DNA from: Paenibacillus oenotherae | Lineage (GTDB): Bacteria; Bacillota; Bacilli; Paenibacillales; Paenibacillaceae | Reading direction: 5' to 3' | DNA: 64,000 bases | Assembly: GCF_019443105.1 (NCBI RefSeq) | Contig: NZ_JAHZIJ010000013.1 | Coordinates: 1 to 64,000 of the forward strand | In this document: positions 10,114-17,751 of the stretch, one piece after another | How positions within the stretch are numbered: position 1 is the first letter of the stretch | Layout: every line of letters starts with the position of its first letter | Made by a program: the position numbers and the translations under genes | The notes under the pieces: model-generated | What the model was told of the DNA's origin: nothing | The model's input: only the letters and a program-made list of their open reading frames with translations | Database searches by the model: none

Positions 10114-10193
10114 CAGTCGTTCCTCCCTTCAACTCTCGCCGCTCATTGGGAGCAGGCGGTAAAGACCGGCCAGGCGGTCGGGATTTGATCTTT

Positions 10194-10481
10194 CTATTCC
10201 AATACAGCCGGCACTTTGAACTGGCCGTCTTCTTCATCCGGCGCATTCCTAAGCGCTGTCTCCAGCGTGACGGAATCCCTCACAACATCATCTCTCATTA
10301 CATTCGTTACCGGCAGCACATGGCTCGTTGGATCCACGCCATCGGTATCCAGCTCGTTCAGCTTCTCGGCATACTTCAATATAGCGTTAAGCTGGCCGGT
10401 GAATTGTTCCTTCTCCTGCTCTGACAGCTCAAGCCGGGCCAGATTGGCGACATGCTCAACATCCTTCACTGTAATGCTCAT
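10194..10481 (-). CDS. gatC: Asp-tRNA(Asn)/Glu-tRNA(Gln) amidotransferase subunit C
   Basis: This 95-residue protein stabilises the GatA-GatB complex. The family pattern is complete: VEHVANLARLELSEQE at the N-terminus, then LNELDTDGVDPTSHV and the C-terminal FKVPAVLE. The ATG at 10481 is preferred because it is preceded by a GGAGGGGGAGA ribosome site and gives the standard length. An upstream in-frame ATG at 10550 would add 23 residues unlike the family. It is the first gene of the operon. Confidence 0.97.
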   Translation of the reverse strand: MSITVKDVEHVANLARLELSEQEKEQFTGQLNAILKYAEKLNELDTDGVDPTSHVLPVTNVMRDDVVRDSVTLETALRNAPDEEDGQFKVPAVLE

Positions 10482-10720
10482 GGGAGCGTCTCCCCCTCCA
10501 TTCATTAGCTCATTCTTCCTATTATAACGTACATTCTGGAATAAACTCAATGCAATTGAGCCTCCTAAGCACTGATAATATTCCGATCAGCAAGGTGCAT
10601 GTTGAGAATGTCTGGTGGGCTTCCCGGCACTGCCATTATTTATAGGCGGATATTTTATACAATGGAGGTGCTCAACCCGTATCTGACTTCATCATATCCG
10701 GCTGGCAGGAGAGAAGGAAT

Positions 10721-10900
10721 GCATGCGTGAGTGCAGGAATTCCGGTTAAAAGAAGCCGTTGCAGGGGGAATGCATGCAATCAGGCAGGAATTGGAGGCAT
10801 GAGGAGTTCGATAGGGGCAGAAATGTCGAAATACCTGCACTTAGGCAGGCACTTTATCTTTAGCAGGCGGAAATGAGAAATAAACTGCCTTTTCGCATGA
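10721..10900. repeat. decayed relative of the dispersed 0.5-kb element
   Basis: The 587-bp gap between gatC and the next gene holds no convincing gene. Within it, the stretch around 10826-10890 reads GAAATACCTGCAC, GGCAGGCA and later CTGCCTTTTCGCATG. These appear in the same order and spacing class as the centre of the element at 50491-50997. Upstream, GAAGCCGTTGCAG and GGAATGCATGCAATCAGGCA match the element's CCTGCGA...ATGCATGAAT motifs. No terminal repeats were found, so this is an old or partial copy at best. Confidence 0.5.
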
Positions 10901-10943
10901 ATGTTCAACTTTTACCGCTCAATAGCTGATTTACACAGGCAAA

Positions 10944-10980
10944 AGCCTCCAACTCCACTTTGATCGTGGCTTTGGAGACT
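10944..10980 (-). terminator. terminator after stalk-domain protein gene
   Basis: A hairpin pairs AGTCTCCAAAGCCAC with GTGGAGTTGGAGGCT (two mismatches) and continues into TTTT on the minus strand. It lies about 90 bp past the stop at 11069. Its sequence resembles the end hairpin of the dispersed elements (GATGCCTCCAA...), so it may derive from one. Confidence 0.6.
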
Positions 10981-11068
10981 CTTCATAAGATTGTCGAGCT
11001 GCGGATTATTCGCCACTATCCTTGTTGGGACAGAGCAGCTCCGTCATTCCTCGTTGTAATAGTCTTGA

Positions 11069-12664
11069 TCAAGGCAGCATCTTTTTCAACGTTATCGTCC
11101 AATCTTTCTTGTTATATTCTACTTTCCAACCGTATAATTCGGCAATGAAGCGAACAGGAACGAACAAACGGTCATCTTTAACCCGTGCATAAGCACCCAC
11201 CGTTCTGACCACCCCATTGAAGCTCATCTTAGGCTGGCCCGCCCAGAATACGGCAGTATCACTGCCCGACCGTATCGTTGCTGTCATCGTCTTAGGCGTC
11301 CATTCGACATAAGCGCCTATGCTTTGCGCCATATAACGAACCGGTATATACGTAATACCTTCGGAAACATAAGGGACAACATCCATCGTAAAGGCGGATA
11401 CATCATTTTTTATTGTTTTGCTGCCGACCTTCATCGTAACGGTAGACTGTTCCGGTGCTGGCGGCCGGGTTTCTTCTGTTTCAGGCACCTGATAATTGAA
11501 CTGCGCCACAATGCCGCTGGCCAGCGTATCAGCCGTCATGAACATATGCGCATAGGCAGCATGCAGTCCATCGAAGGCCATCTCATAATCTTTCTGCACA
11601 TACTTGTTAATGCCGAGTATCAAATGATCAATATGGACTTTCAGCCCCGCAGCAATTTCACTTTCTTTGAAATAGTACGGATTGGCAGCAGCGAAGAACT
11701 TCGCTTGCGCCATGCGGTATTTCTCCAACTCATCAACAGCTTTGGCTCTGCCGTCAACACTGCCGGCCAAAGTCGCTTTGGAATAATCGATAAGGTAGCT
11801 AATGTGTGAGCCCCAGAGCGACTTGAATGTTTCCCCATTCGCATTGTCATAGACCTGCGCAATCGCATCTGACAGCTCATTGGTATTGCTCGCCAGCGCT
11901 GCCGACGCGGCATTGGCATCCGGTGCTTGGTCAGCGCTCTTCTGCATGGTGATCACTGTCAGCAGAGCATGCTCGCCGAGCAGTTGTCCGAGCTTGGAAC
12001 GAAGGTCGGAGGCATCCGCATTTTCTTTGAATGCCGGATAATTGCTCTTGTATTGGTTCGAAATTCCGAGTGCCAGAGCATCTCCTGTCATGAACATATT
12101 GCTGTAAGCTTGACGCGTGTTTTCATACACTGCTGGGTAATCTTTCTTTGCATAGGCGTCCAGCGCCGCTATAATTCGGGAAATGTGCAGCTGCAGGTCG
12201 CTGGCGATTCTGTCTTTGTCGAAGTAACTGGAGTTCACATCGGAGAAAAATTCGGCCTGTTTAACCCGGTATACTTCCAGACTGGCCATCGCCTGCCGAC
12301 GCCCCTCTTCATCATTGGATGCGGTCGCCTTGGCATAATTCACTAAATAATCGATATGCGAGCCCCACAGCGACTCGAATGTTTGACCGGCATTATCGCC
12401 ATATACGGATGCAATCACAGCCGCCAATCCGCTTGTGTTCTGCTTCCAGGTATCTACAGACTGCGTCAATCCGGATACGTTGTCATAGCCTCTTTGCATC
12501 GCTATAACTGACAGAACCGCATGTTCACCAAGAAGCTGACCCAGCTTCGACCGCAAATCTTGTGTAGGGCCGGTTACACTTTGCGGCTTCGCAGCCGCCA
12601 ATGCCGGTACGATTAGCAGCAAGCAAAGCAGAAGAAGACCCGTCTTCATACGCAAACCTTTCAT
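11069..12664 (-). CDS. secreted protein with duplicated helical domain and stalk domain
   Basis: This 531-residue protein has a signal peptide (MKGLRMKTGLLLLCLL..., cleavage near AAA). Two tandem copies of a helical domain of about 160 residues follow, each starting DLRSKLGQLLGEHA and containing LWGSHIxYLxxYxKAT. Each ends near YxNMFMTGDALA or YAHMFMTADTLA. The C-terminal 120 residues form a copper-amine-oxidase-like stalk domain (IPVRYMAQSIGAYVEWTPKT, FVPVRFIAELYGWKVEYNKKDWTITL). The start at 12664 is chosen because GGGAG lies eight bases before it; in-frame ATGs upstream lack a site. Stalk domains are believed to mediate cell-surface attachment. The repeated helical domain is not one whose function I recognise. 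Confidence 0.8.
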   Translation of the reverse strand: MKGLRMKTGLLLLCLLLIVPALAAAKPQSVTGPTQDLRSKLGQLLGEHAVLSVIAMQRGYDNVSGLTQSVDTWKQNTSGLAAVIASVYGDNAGQTFESLWGSHIDYLVNYAKATASNDEEGRRQAMASLEVYRVKQAEFFSDVNSSYFDKDRIASDLQLHISRIIAALDAYAKKDYPAVYENTRQAYSNMFMTGDALALGISNQYKSNYPAFKENADASDLRSKLGQLLGEHALLTVITMQKSADQAPDANAASAALASNTNELSDAIAQVYDNANGETFKSLWGSHISYLIDYSKATLAGSVDGRAKAVDELEKYRMAQAKFFAAANPYYFKESEIAAGLKVHIDHLILGINKYVQKDYEMAFDGLHAAYAHMFMTADTLASGIVAQFNYQVPETEETRPPAPEQSTVTMKVGSKTIKNDVSAFTMDVVPYVSEGITYIPVRYMAQSIGAYVEWTPKTMTATIRSGSDTAVFWAGQPKMSFNGVVRTVGAYARVKDDRLFVPVRFIAELYGWKVEYNKKDWTITLKKMLP

Positions 12665-12871
12665 GCACATCTCTCCCTTTTTTCCAAGTATAATTTCTGT
12701 ACAATTCTCTGACATGATGGAATTACACACGACATGCCCTGTTTGAATCTTTGTATTAAGGGAATTTTCAGTTTGGACTCATCCTGTTCTTATATTGCCT
12801 TCATCCTAATTTAAGGTAACCCGCCCATACTCATTCTTGTACCTCAACAAAAACGACCAGGAGATGATGAA

Positions 12872-13687
12872 ATGAAAAAGGTTATAAAAGCGGTTGGTAT
12901 ATCAGCGGCGCTAGCGGTTATGATTCCTCTTAGCGCATATGCGGCGAGCAGTGTTAATGACACCAAAACAACGGCGGCGGCTACCGTCAATTCGACAAAA
13001 ACAGTAGAAAGCGGCAATGCGAAGCTCGGACGCGGACATGGCAGCGGATTCGGATTCGGCGCAACGTGGAGCCAGCCATTGTTGGATCTTCTGAAGCTCG
13101 ATAAGGAAGCATTGAAGGAGAAGCTCTCAGCAGGCAGCACGCTGGCTGAAGTTGCCGAAGCGCAGGGCGTGACACGCGAACAGCTCAAACAAGTATTAAA
13201 CGATGAGTTCAAGGAAAGGCAAGCGGAGCAGTTGAAGCAATTCGAAACTAATCTCGACAGCATGGTGGACGGCAAGCTCGGCGCGTTCGATAAACTTGAG
13301 GGCAAGGGAGGAGGCGCATTATTCGGCAAAGGAATTGCCGGCGCACTGGATACCGCAGAGCTGGCCAAGCTGCTTGGAATGACAGAGGATGCACTCAAGG
13401 AATCGCTCGCAGCGGGCAAATCACTCGCTGATTTGGCGCAAGAGAAGGGCGTTGATGCCGCGAAGGTAACCGAAGCATTGAAGAGTGCTGCTGTCAAAGG
13501 GATCAACACGGCCGTGACAGATGGAAAATTGACACAGGAGCAGGCTGACAAGCAAATCGAAAATCTCGATGCGCGAATCGAGAAGATCGTGAACAGCGAA
13601 GGCTTCAAAGGCGGGTTGCGTGGAGGCCACGGTGGAGGTGGCCACGGCCGCGGAGCTGCCGAAGGACAAACGGCGGTCAACGAATAA
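12872..13687 (+). CDS. secreted helical repeat protein
   Basis: This 271-residue protein has a clear signal peptide (KKVIKAVGISAALAVMIPLS, then AYA-AS). Two copies of a roughly 45-residue helical unit lie at about 68-115 and 160-205. Each runs LxxLLxLDxxALKExLxAGxSLAxxAxxxGVxxxxLxxxL. A Gly/His-rich tail (GLRGGHGGGGHGRG) near the C-terminus could bind metal. The unit recalls two-helix repeats in Paenibacillus exported proteins of unknown role. ATG with AGGAGATGATGA upstream. It is divergently transcribed from the stalk protein at 11069-12664, and a terminator follows at 13799-13842. Confidence 0.8.
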   Translation: MKKVIKAVGISAALAVMIPLSAYAASSVNDTKTTAAATVNSTKTVESGNAKLGRGHGSGFGFGATWSQPLLDLLKLDKEALKEKLSAGSTLAEVAEAQGVTREQLKQVLNDEFKERQAEQLKQFETNLDSMVDGKLGAFDKLEGKGGGALFGKGIAGALDTAELAKLLGMTEDALKESLAAGKSLADLAQEKGVDAAKVTEALKSAAVKGINTAVTDGKLTQEQADKQIENLDARIEKIVNSEGFKGGLRGGHGGGGHGRGAAEGQTAVNE

Positions 13688-13798
13688 GAGGCTGCTGTCG
13701 AGTCTGCAAGTTCAGGCCAATGAACTGCAGGACGAAATAAACGAAAATGAGCTTGGCAGCAGAATGAATGGCGGAGAATGATTAGCGGGAAAAATCAA

Positions 13799-13842
13799 AA
13801 AGAGAGCTGGAAAACGTCGGTGGGACGGTTCCAGCTCTCTTT
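13799..13842. terminator. bidirectional terminator
   Basis: AAAGAGAGCTGGAA and TTCCAGCTCTCTTT form a 14-bp perfect stem with a 16-nt loop. It lies between the convergent genes ending at 13687 (+) and 13882 (-). Confidence 0.88.
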
Positions 13843-13881
13843 GGCAGTTGCAGAAGGGATTAAGGCGCTTCCGCTAATCTA

Positions 13882-14280
13882 TTATATCCACGCCTTCAAA
13901 TTCACCTGACGAATAAATTCTTCACGGCTCTGCACTTCATTCCCAACGCTAATATCTGGTGTCTCGACCTCATCGCCGTTCATAATGCGACGAAACATCT
14001 CCTCGTTGCGCGTGGCAAGCGCAAAATCAATCAGCGCATCACGCTGCGTACGCTCCGCTTCTTCCTTAATCAGCACTTCTTCCAGTTCGATGTCTATGGA
14101 AGGCACGTAGAAGTTCCGGTTTACTTTGGGGACACGAAGAACATAATCAAAGGCGTTGTCTGCGTTACGGTCATACGCAATGATGTAACCGTAGTCCCCG
14201 ACGGGGAGATTCTGTTCGAACATATCCGACACAATAACGACTTTCTGCCCTAGTTTGAGCATATCCTCCACCCCTATCAT
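13882..14280 (-). CDS. conserved-looking hypothetical protein
   Basis: This soluble protein of about 132 residues has no signal or membrane segment. The N-terminal half begins with a compact beta-rich stretch (LGQKVVIVSDMFEQNLPVGD, then YGYIIAYDRNADN) that resembles a small SH3-like or KOW-type barrel. The C-terminal half is acidic and helical (EEAERTQRDALIDFALATRN) and ends in a helix rich in Glu and Arg. I do not recognise the family. Start choice is uncertain: ATG 14280, ATG 14262 (MLKLGQ..., with GGAGG only two bases away) and TTG 14286 are all in frame. It stands alone between two converging or spaced units. Confidence 0.65.
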   Translation of the reverse strand: MIGVEDMLKLGQKVVIVSDMFEQNLPVGDYGYIIAYDRNADNAFDYVLRVPKVNRNFYVPSIDIELEEVLIKEEAERTQRDALIDFALATRNEEMFRRIMNGDEVETPDISVGNEVQSREEFIRQVNLKAWI

Positions 14281-14394
14281 CAACAATCGTCTCTTTAACT
14301 CTATCCTACTAAAAAAAAGTAGCGAAGTCTACTTTACAGAAGGTTAATAGGGATTGCCACGGTGGCGGAAGTTCTTTGTGCGCTTGTCGTTATG

Positions 14395-15177
14395 CTAGAC
14401 CGCTTCTATTGACGGATATTTGCGAAGGCTCCAGACAGATATGGCAAGCGCCGCAATGATACAGACGAACGTAATCCCGATAACGGGCCACATGCCGCTT
14501 GCAGTGCCCGAAGTTAGCTGTGCCGATGCCAGTCCTGCCAGTTTGCCCGGACTCCATGCCAGCGCCTTGGGCAGCAGTGAAGTCGCAATTGACAGCAGCG
14601 CTGCTGTTCCTAATGCGGTAAATGCGGCTGCAGCAGCGCTTCGCAGCAAGGAGCTGAAGAGTATCGTCAGCGTACCGATGAAGCTCAGCCATAATCCGAA
14701 CAGCAGCAGGCTCCCTGCCGCATCCTGCCATGCAACGGTATCGAACAGCGCAGCGGTATAGTACCAGCCCGCTCCATAGCCAAGCACAAAGGAGATTGCT
14801 GTTATCGTTACTATCGCCGCCCATTTGGCTGTAACAAAGGACGTATATGCAACAGGCTTCACCAGAATCATTGCAGAGGTGCCGCTCATTCTCTCGCCCG
14901 ACACTGTACCCATAGAAATTAATGCAATAATTAGCAGTCCAAGTGTACCAAATTGCTGCAGCGTCTGTGCCAACACTTCGCTTGCGTGGGGCGTCGGAAT
15001 TTCTATAATGGTTCCCTCGGGCATATTGCCTGCATTTGCAATGATATCCGGCATCATATAGGTCATGATCGGCTGCATGGCACCCAGCAGGATAAACACA
15101 ACAGGCATCCAGATCAGCTTGCTGCTGCGGATTAGCTCAAGCCACTCTTTGCGATACAAGACCATCCATTGGGTCAT
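14395..15177 (-). CDS. yxlG: ABC transporter permease (YxlG-like)
   Basis: This 260-residue ABC-2 type permease has six hydrophobic helices (near residues 22-45, 80-100, 120-145, 155-175, 180-205 and 230-252). It overlaps the ATPase gene by four bases (ATGA), indicating translational coupling. As the last gene of a sigY-yxlC-yxlD-yxlE-yxlF-yxlG order it corresponds to YxlG, the membrane half of an exporter of unknown substrate controlled by SigY in B. subtilis. Identification rests on gene order plus permease topology. Confidence 0.85.
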   Translation of the reverse strand: MTQWMVLYRKEWLELIRSSKLIWMPVVFILLGAMQPIMTYMMPDIIANAGNMPEGTIIEIPTPHASEVLAQTLQQFGTLGLLIIALISMGTVSGERMSGTSAMILVKPVAYTSFVTAKWAAIVTITAISFVLGYGAGWYYTAALFDTVAWQDAAGSLLLFGLWLSFIGTLTILFSSLLRSAAAAAFTALGTAALLSIATSLLPKALAWSPGKLAGLASAQLTSGTASGMWPVIGITFVCIIAALAISVWSLRKYPSIEAV

Positions 15178-16097
15178 GATGCAGTCACCACTTTCATAAA
15201 CAAATCCTCTAGTGTCGTATGGCCAATCTCCAGCTTCGTAAAGCGCACATCCGACTCCAGCAGCTCGCCCATCAAGCTTCTTCTTGCAGCATGGACATCC
15301 GTAACAACAAGCCGCGCTCCTCCACCGTTAGCTGAAGTGGATTGAACGTAGGCTGGAGGAGCCTGCAGCCAGCCGCGCAGCCAATTCCGTGATTGCTCAT
15401 CCTGCTCGATCTCCAGGGTGAGAATAGGCTGGCGATGCTCATTGCGTATTTCGCTGACCGCTCCGCCTACTGCAATCCGTCCTGCTCTCATAATAAGCAC
15501 ATCATCGCAGAGCTCCTCCGCATCGTGGAGCACATGGGTTGAGAAAAGGATCGTCGTCTCCTGCTTCAGCTCGCGAAGAAGCTCCATGACTTCACGTCGC
15601 CCAATGGGGTCAAGCGCTGATACCGGCTCGTCCAGAATAAGCAGCTTGGGGCGGTGAATGAGCGCTTGCGCCAATCCCAGGCGCTGCTTCATACCGCCGG
15701 AATAGCCTGCGATCCGCCTTTTCGCTGCTGAAGCGATCCCGACGCGCTCCAATAATCCGCTGCAGCGGATTTGCGCTTCCTTCGCGCTCAACCCGCATAA
15801 TCTTCCCGCATAGATTAGAAACTCCTGTCCGGTCATCCATCCGTATAAGGCAGGGATCTGCGGCAGAAAGCCGATGACAGAGCGGTGATCCGCACCCGGG
15901 GCAAACCCGCGAAATGCAATGCGGCCGGATGTTGGCGCCAGCAATCCTGTCAGCATGCGAATGGTCGTCGTCTTGCCTGCACCATTAGGTCCAAGAAGCG
16001 CAACACAGCGGCCTTCATGAATCGTGAACCCGATACCATCAACAGCACAGGTGCCTCCGAAAGTTTTGGTCAACTGCTCTACCGTTAGTAATGTCAT
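15174..16097 (-). CDS. yxlF: ABC transporter ATP-binding protein (YxlF-like)
   Basis: This 307-residue ATPase has Walker A GPNGAGKTTT (near residue 35), a Q-loop, the signature YSGGMKQRLGLAQAL (near 135), Walker B LLILDEPVSALDP and an H-loop STHVLHDAEE. A C-terminal extension of about 90 residues is typical of ABC-2 exporter ATPases such as those for drugs or peptides. It is coupled to the permease gene by a four-base overlap and lies three bases after yxlE. It would drive export together with YxlG. Confidence 0.93.
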   Translation of the reverse strand: MTLLTVEQLTKTFGGTCAVDGIGFTIHEGRCVALLGPNGAGKTTTIRMLTGLLAPTSGRIAFRGFAPGADHRSVIGFLPQIPALYGWMTGQEFLIYAGRLCGLSAKEAQIRCSGLLERVGIASAAKRRIAGYSGGMKQRLGLAQALIHRPKLLILDEPVSALDPIGRREVMELLRELKQETTILFSTHVLHDAEELCDDVLIMRAGRIAVGGAVSEIRNEHRQPILTLEIEQDEQSRNWLRGWLQAPPAYVQSTSANGGGARLVVTDVHAARRSLMGELLESDVRFTKLEIGHTTLEDLFMKVVTAS

Positions 16098-16100
16098 TCG

Positions 16101-16304
16101 TTATGACGACCTCCTTCCAAAAGCAAAAAACAGCACAGGTCCGATAAGGCTGCCCAGAAGAATAATCAATACCCACATTATCTTGGGACCGTTCAAATCC
16201 TTCGACCTTACACACATAATTAGCGAGATCAACGTCAGCAGAAGTTGCAGTGCAATTAACGGAGCTATAAGAACCAAGAGCTTCTCTTGACTTATCGAAT
16301 CCAT
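16101..16304 (-). CDS. yxlE: PLD-nuclease-N-terminal-type small membrane protein (YxlE-like)
   Basis: This 67-residue protein has two transmembrane helices (about 8-30 and 40-62) and the PLDc_N-type ending VLIILLGSLIGPVLFFAFGRR. In B. subtilis YxlE is one of the small membrane proteins that damp SigY activity. It sits between yxlD and yxlF, with three bases to the next gene. Confidence 0.85.
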   Translation of the reverse strand: MDSISQEKLLVLIAPLIALQLLLTLISLIMCVRSKDLNGPKIMWVLIILLGSLIGPVLFFAFGRRSS

Positions 16305-16349
16305 CTCATATGCCTCCTCTGAAAGTAAGTGATTGATTTAGCTCAAGCC

Positions 16350-16553
16350 CTATCCTTTCTGCCTTCTCTTGGACCAGTCAACCCTTACAACCAGCCAATA
16401 AACGATCAGTGGCATCGGACATTGAATCAGTCCCCAAATTCCCCATAACCAAGGATACCGGCTGCGGCTGCGGGCGTCGATAAACAGCCAGGAGGATTGG
16501 CACAGCAGTATGATTCCCGCAATGACAACGATGGTAATGTCTAGTGCGTCCAC
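16350..16553 (-). CDS. yxlD: small two-helix membrane protein (YxlD-like)
   Basis: This 67-residue protein has an N-terminal transmembrane helix (about 5-25), a basic loop (DARSRSRYPW) and a second hydrophobic stretch with WGLIQCPMPLIVYWLVV. Size, topology and position between yxlC and yxlE match YxlD, which in B. subtilis acts with YxlC as a negative regulator of SigY. It overlaps the end of the yxlC-like gene by 13 bases. Confidence 0.78.
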   Translation of the reverse strand: MDALDITIVVIAGIILLCQSSWLFIDARSRSRYPWLWGIWGLIQCPMPLIVYWLVVRVDWSKRRQKG

Positions 16554-16957
16554 TTGCGGCGCCCCTCCTTGCGAAAGGATGCACGCAGCAAGAATAGAAC
16601 CGCTGCAGCAAATGTGCCGATTTGCAAGAAAAGAAATGCCTGCAGGCTGCTGTACAATACGAACATGAGCACCGTAAGGATGAGGCAGCCGACTGCCCAG
16701 AACAGCAGCAGATCACGCCATAAACGTTGACGGACGGCTTCCTTATGACTGCTGATCATTGTTTCAAGCGAATCTAATGTGGGGATATCAGGCGTAATAG
16801 AGGCATCCCACTTGTCCAAATGATCACCGGCTATCGCTTGGAATGCTGCGTCCAACTCATGTTCTGGCTCTAGTCCCGGCTCATGATGAGCAGCACGGTC
16901 TGTTTGTTTCCTTAATCGTTGGCCGTCTTTACGAATGGGCTTGCCGCGCCTGCTCAT
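16541..16957 (-). CDS. yxlC: YxlC-like membrane protein, probable anti-sigma factor
   Basis: The protein has 138 residues: a basic N-terminus, an acidic cytosolic stretch (about 30-75) and two transmembrane helices (about 83-104 and 108-126). A cytosolic sigma-binding region followed by membrane helices is the usual layout of membrane anti-sigma factors, and YxlC is needed to restrain SigY in B. subtilis. It overlaps the sigY stop by 29 bases and yxlD by 13, which argues for coupled translation. The first 25 residues are unusually basic and the true start could be further in. Confidence 0.78.
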   Translation of the reverse strand: MSRRGKPIRKDGQRLRKQTDRAAHHEPGLEPEHELDAAFQAIAGDHLDKWDASITPDIPTLDSLETMISSHKEAVRQRLWRDLLLFWAVGCLILTVLMFVLYSSLQAFLFLQIGTFAAAVLFLLRASFRKEGRRKWTH

Positions 16958-17501
16958 CGTCCTTCAGCTCCGTTCTTAATTGTTTCAGTCCGTTATGCAA
17001 TCGTGATTTCACCGTGCCGATCGGGATGTCCAGCCATTGCGCAATATCCCCATAGGCGTAGCCGTAGTAATATTTGAGCAGGATGGGGAGGCGAATATCG
17101 TATGAAAGCTTGCCAAGAGCATCCAGCGCCTCATGCCATTCTGTATGCTTTAGAGCTGCTTCAAACCGGATGGCCTGAAGCGCCTGCTCGTCATTTTGCC
17201 ACTGGCGCTCGCGCTTTTTTTTACGCATTTCGTCGATGTACAGCCTTGTGCCAATAGAGATCAGCCATGTTGAAAATTTGGATTTGCGCTGAAAGGTGTG
17301 TATCCGCTCAATCGCTCTCAGCATCGTATCCTGGACCAGATCCTCCGTCATTGGCTTGTTCATCGTCACCTTGAGCAAATAGCGGTACAGCAATGTATAA
17401 TGATCGCGCAGCAGGCGGGCAAGCGCTTGCTCATCACCTCGGACGGCCCTCTGAAGAGTGTCTTCATCAGCTTCAGTATGGGGGCTGTTCTTCGTGACCA
17501 T
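16929..17501 (-). CDS. sigY: ECF RNA polymerase sigma factor SigY
   Basis: This 190-residue sigma-70 ECF factor starts at the ATG at 17501, which has GGGGAG ten bases upstream. Region 2 (about 18-90) includes YLLKVTMNKPMTEDLVQDTMLRAIERIHTF (given here as a range, key residues EDLVQDT) and the -10-contacting KFSTWLISIGTRLYIDEMRKK stretch. Region 4 (about 125-180) has LPILLKYYYGYAYGDIAQWL and GTVKSRLHNGLKQL. The downstream yxlC-G order identifies it as SigY. The ECF promoter at 17565-17590 suggests it transcribes its own operon. Confidence 0.92.
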   Translation of the reverse strand: MVTKNSPHTEADEDTLQRAVRGDEQALARLLRDHYTLLYRYLLKVTMNKPMTEDLVQDTMLRAIERIHTFQRKSKFSTWLISIGTRLYIDEMRKKKRERQWQNDEQALQAIRFEAALKHTEWHEALDALGKLSYDIRLPILLKYYYGYAYGDIAQWLDIPIGTVKSRLHNGLKQLRTELKDDEQARQAHS

Positions 17502-17564
17502 AGGTACCGGGCTCCCCTCGATAAACCATCCGTAAAGGGCTCGGATAGCAGCTTTCGGTAGTAT

Positions 17565-17590
17565 GACGTTGAAGGCTGCCGATATGTTCA
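17565..17590 (-). promoter_or_regulatory. putative SigY-dependent autoregulatory promoter
   Basis: On the minus strand TGAACA (17585-17590) and CGTC (17565-17568) are separated by 16 nt, close to the TGAACG-N16-CGTC SigY consensus known from B. subtilis. It lies 63 bases upstream of the sigY ATG. Confidence 0.7.
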
Positions 17591-17751
17591 CTGGGCTAAT
17601 CAATATTATTTTCACCGCCTGTCTGGTTTACGACGAACGAGAGAAAGAACAATGAGCGGTGCAGAGGGGATGCATCTAAGAGACGCTTCAGCACTCGCAA
17701 GAACATTCCCCCTGTACAGCGACATGTTCGATTATTTCAATCGTTCAATAT

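Noticed and set aside
12844-13680. 278-codon minus-strand ORF rich in Ser and Pro
   Set aside because: Antisense to the secreted helical repeat protein, which has a signal peptide and a ribosome site; composition is an artefact of reading Ala/Lys/Leu codons backward.
13640-13784. A 47-codon frame overlapping the end of the 12872-13687 gene, with a coding-like composition (LQVQANELQDEINENE)
   Set aside because: Only a GTG without proper ribosome-site spacing could start it and most of it lies in another frame of a real gene; it may be the tail of a former gene, but support is too thin to annotate.
17502-17615. Longer sigY reading frame with 38 extra N-terminal residues
   Set aside because: The upstream ATG has no ribosome site and the extension spans the likely 5' untranslated region, including the CGTC promoter element's downstream side.
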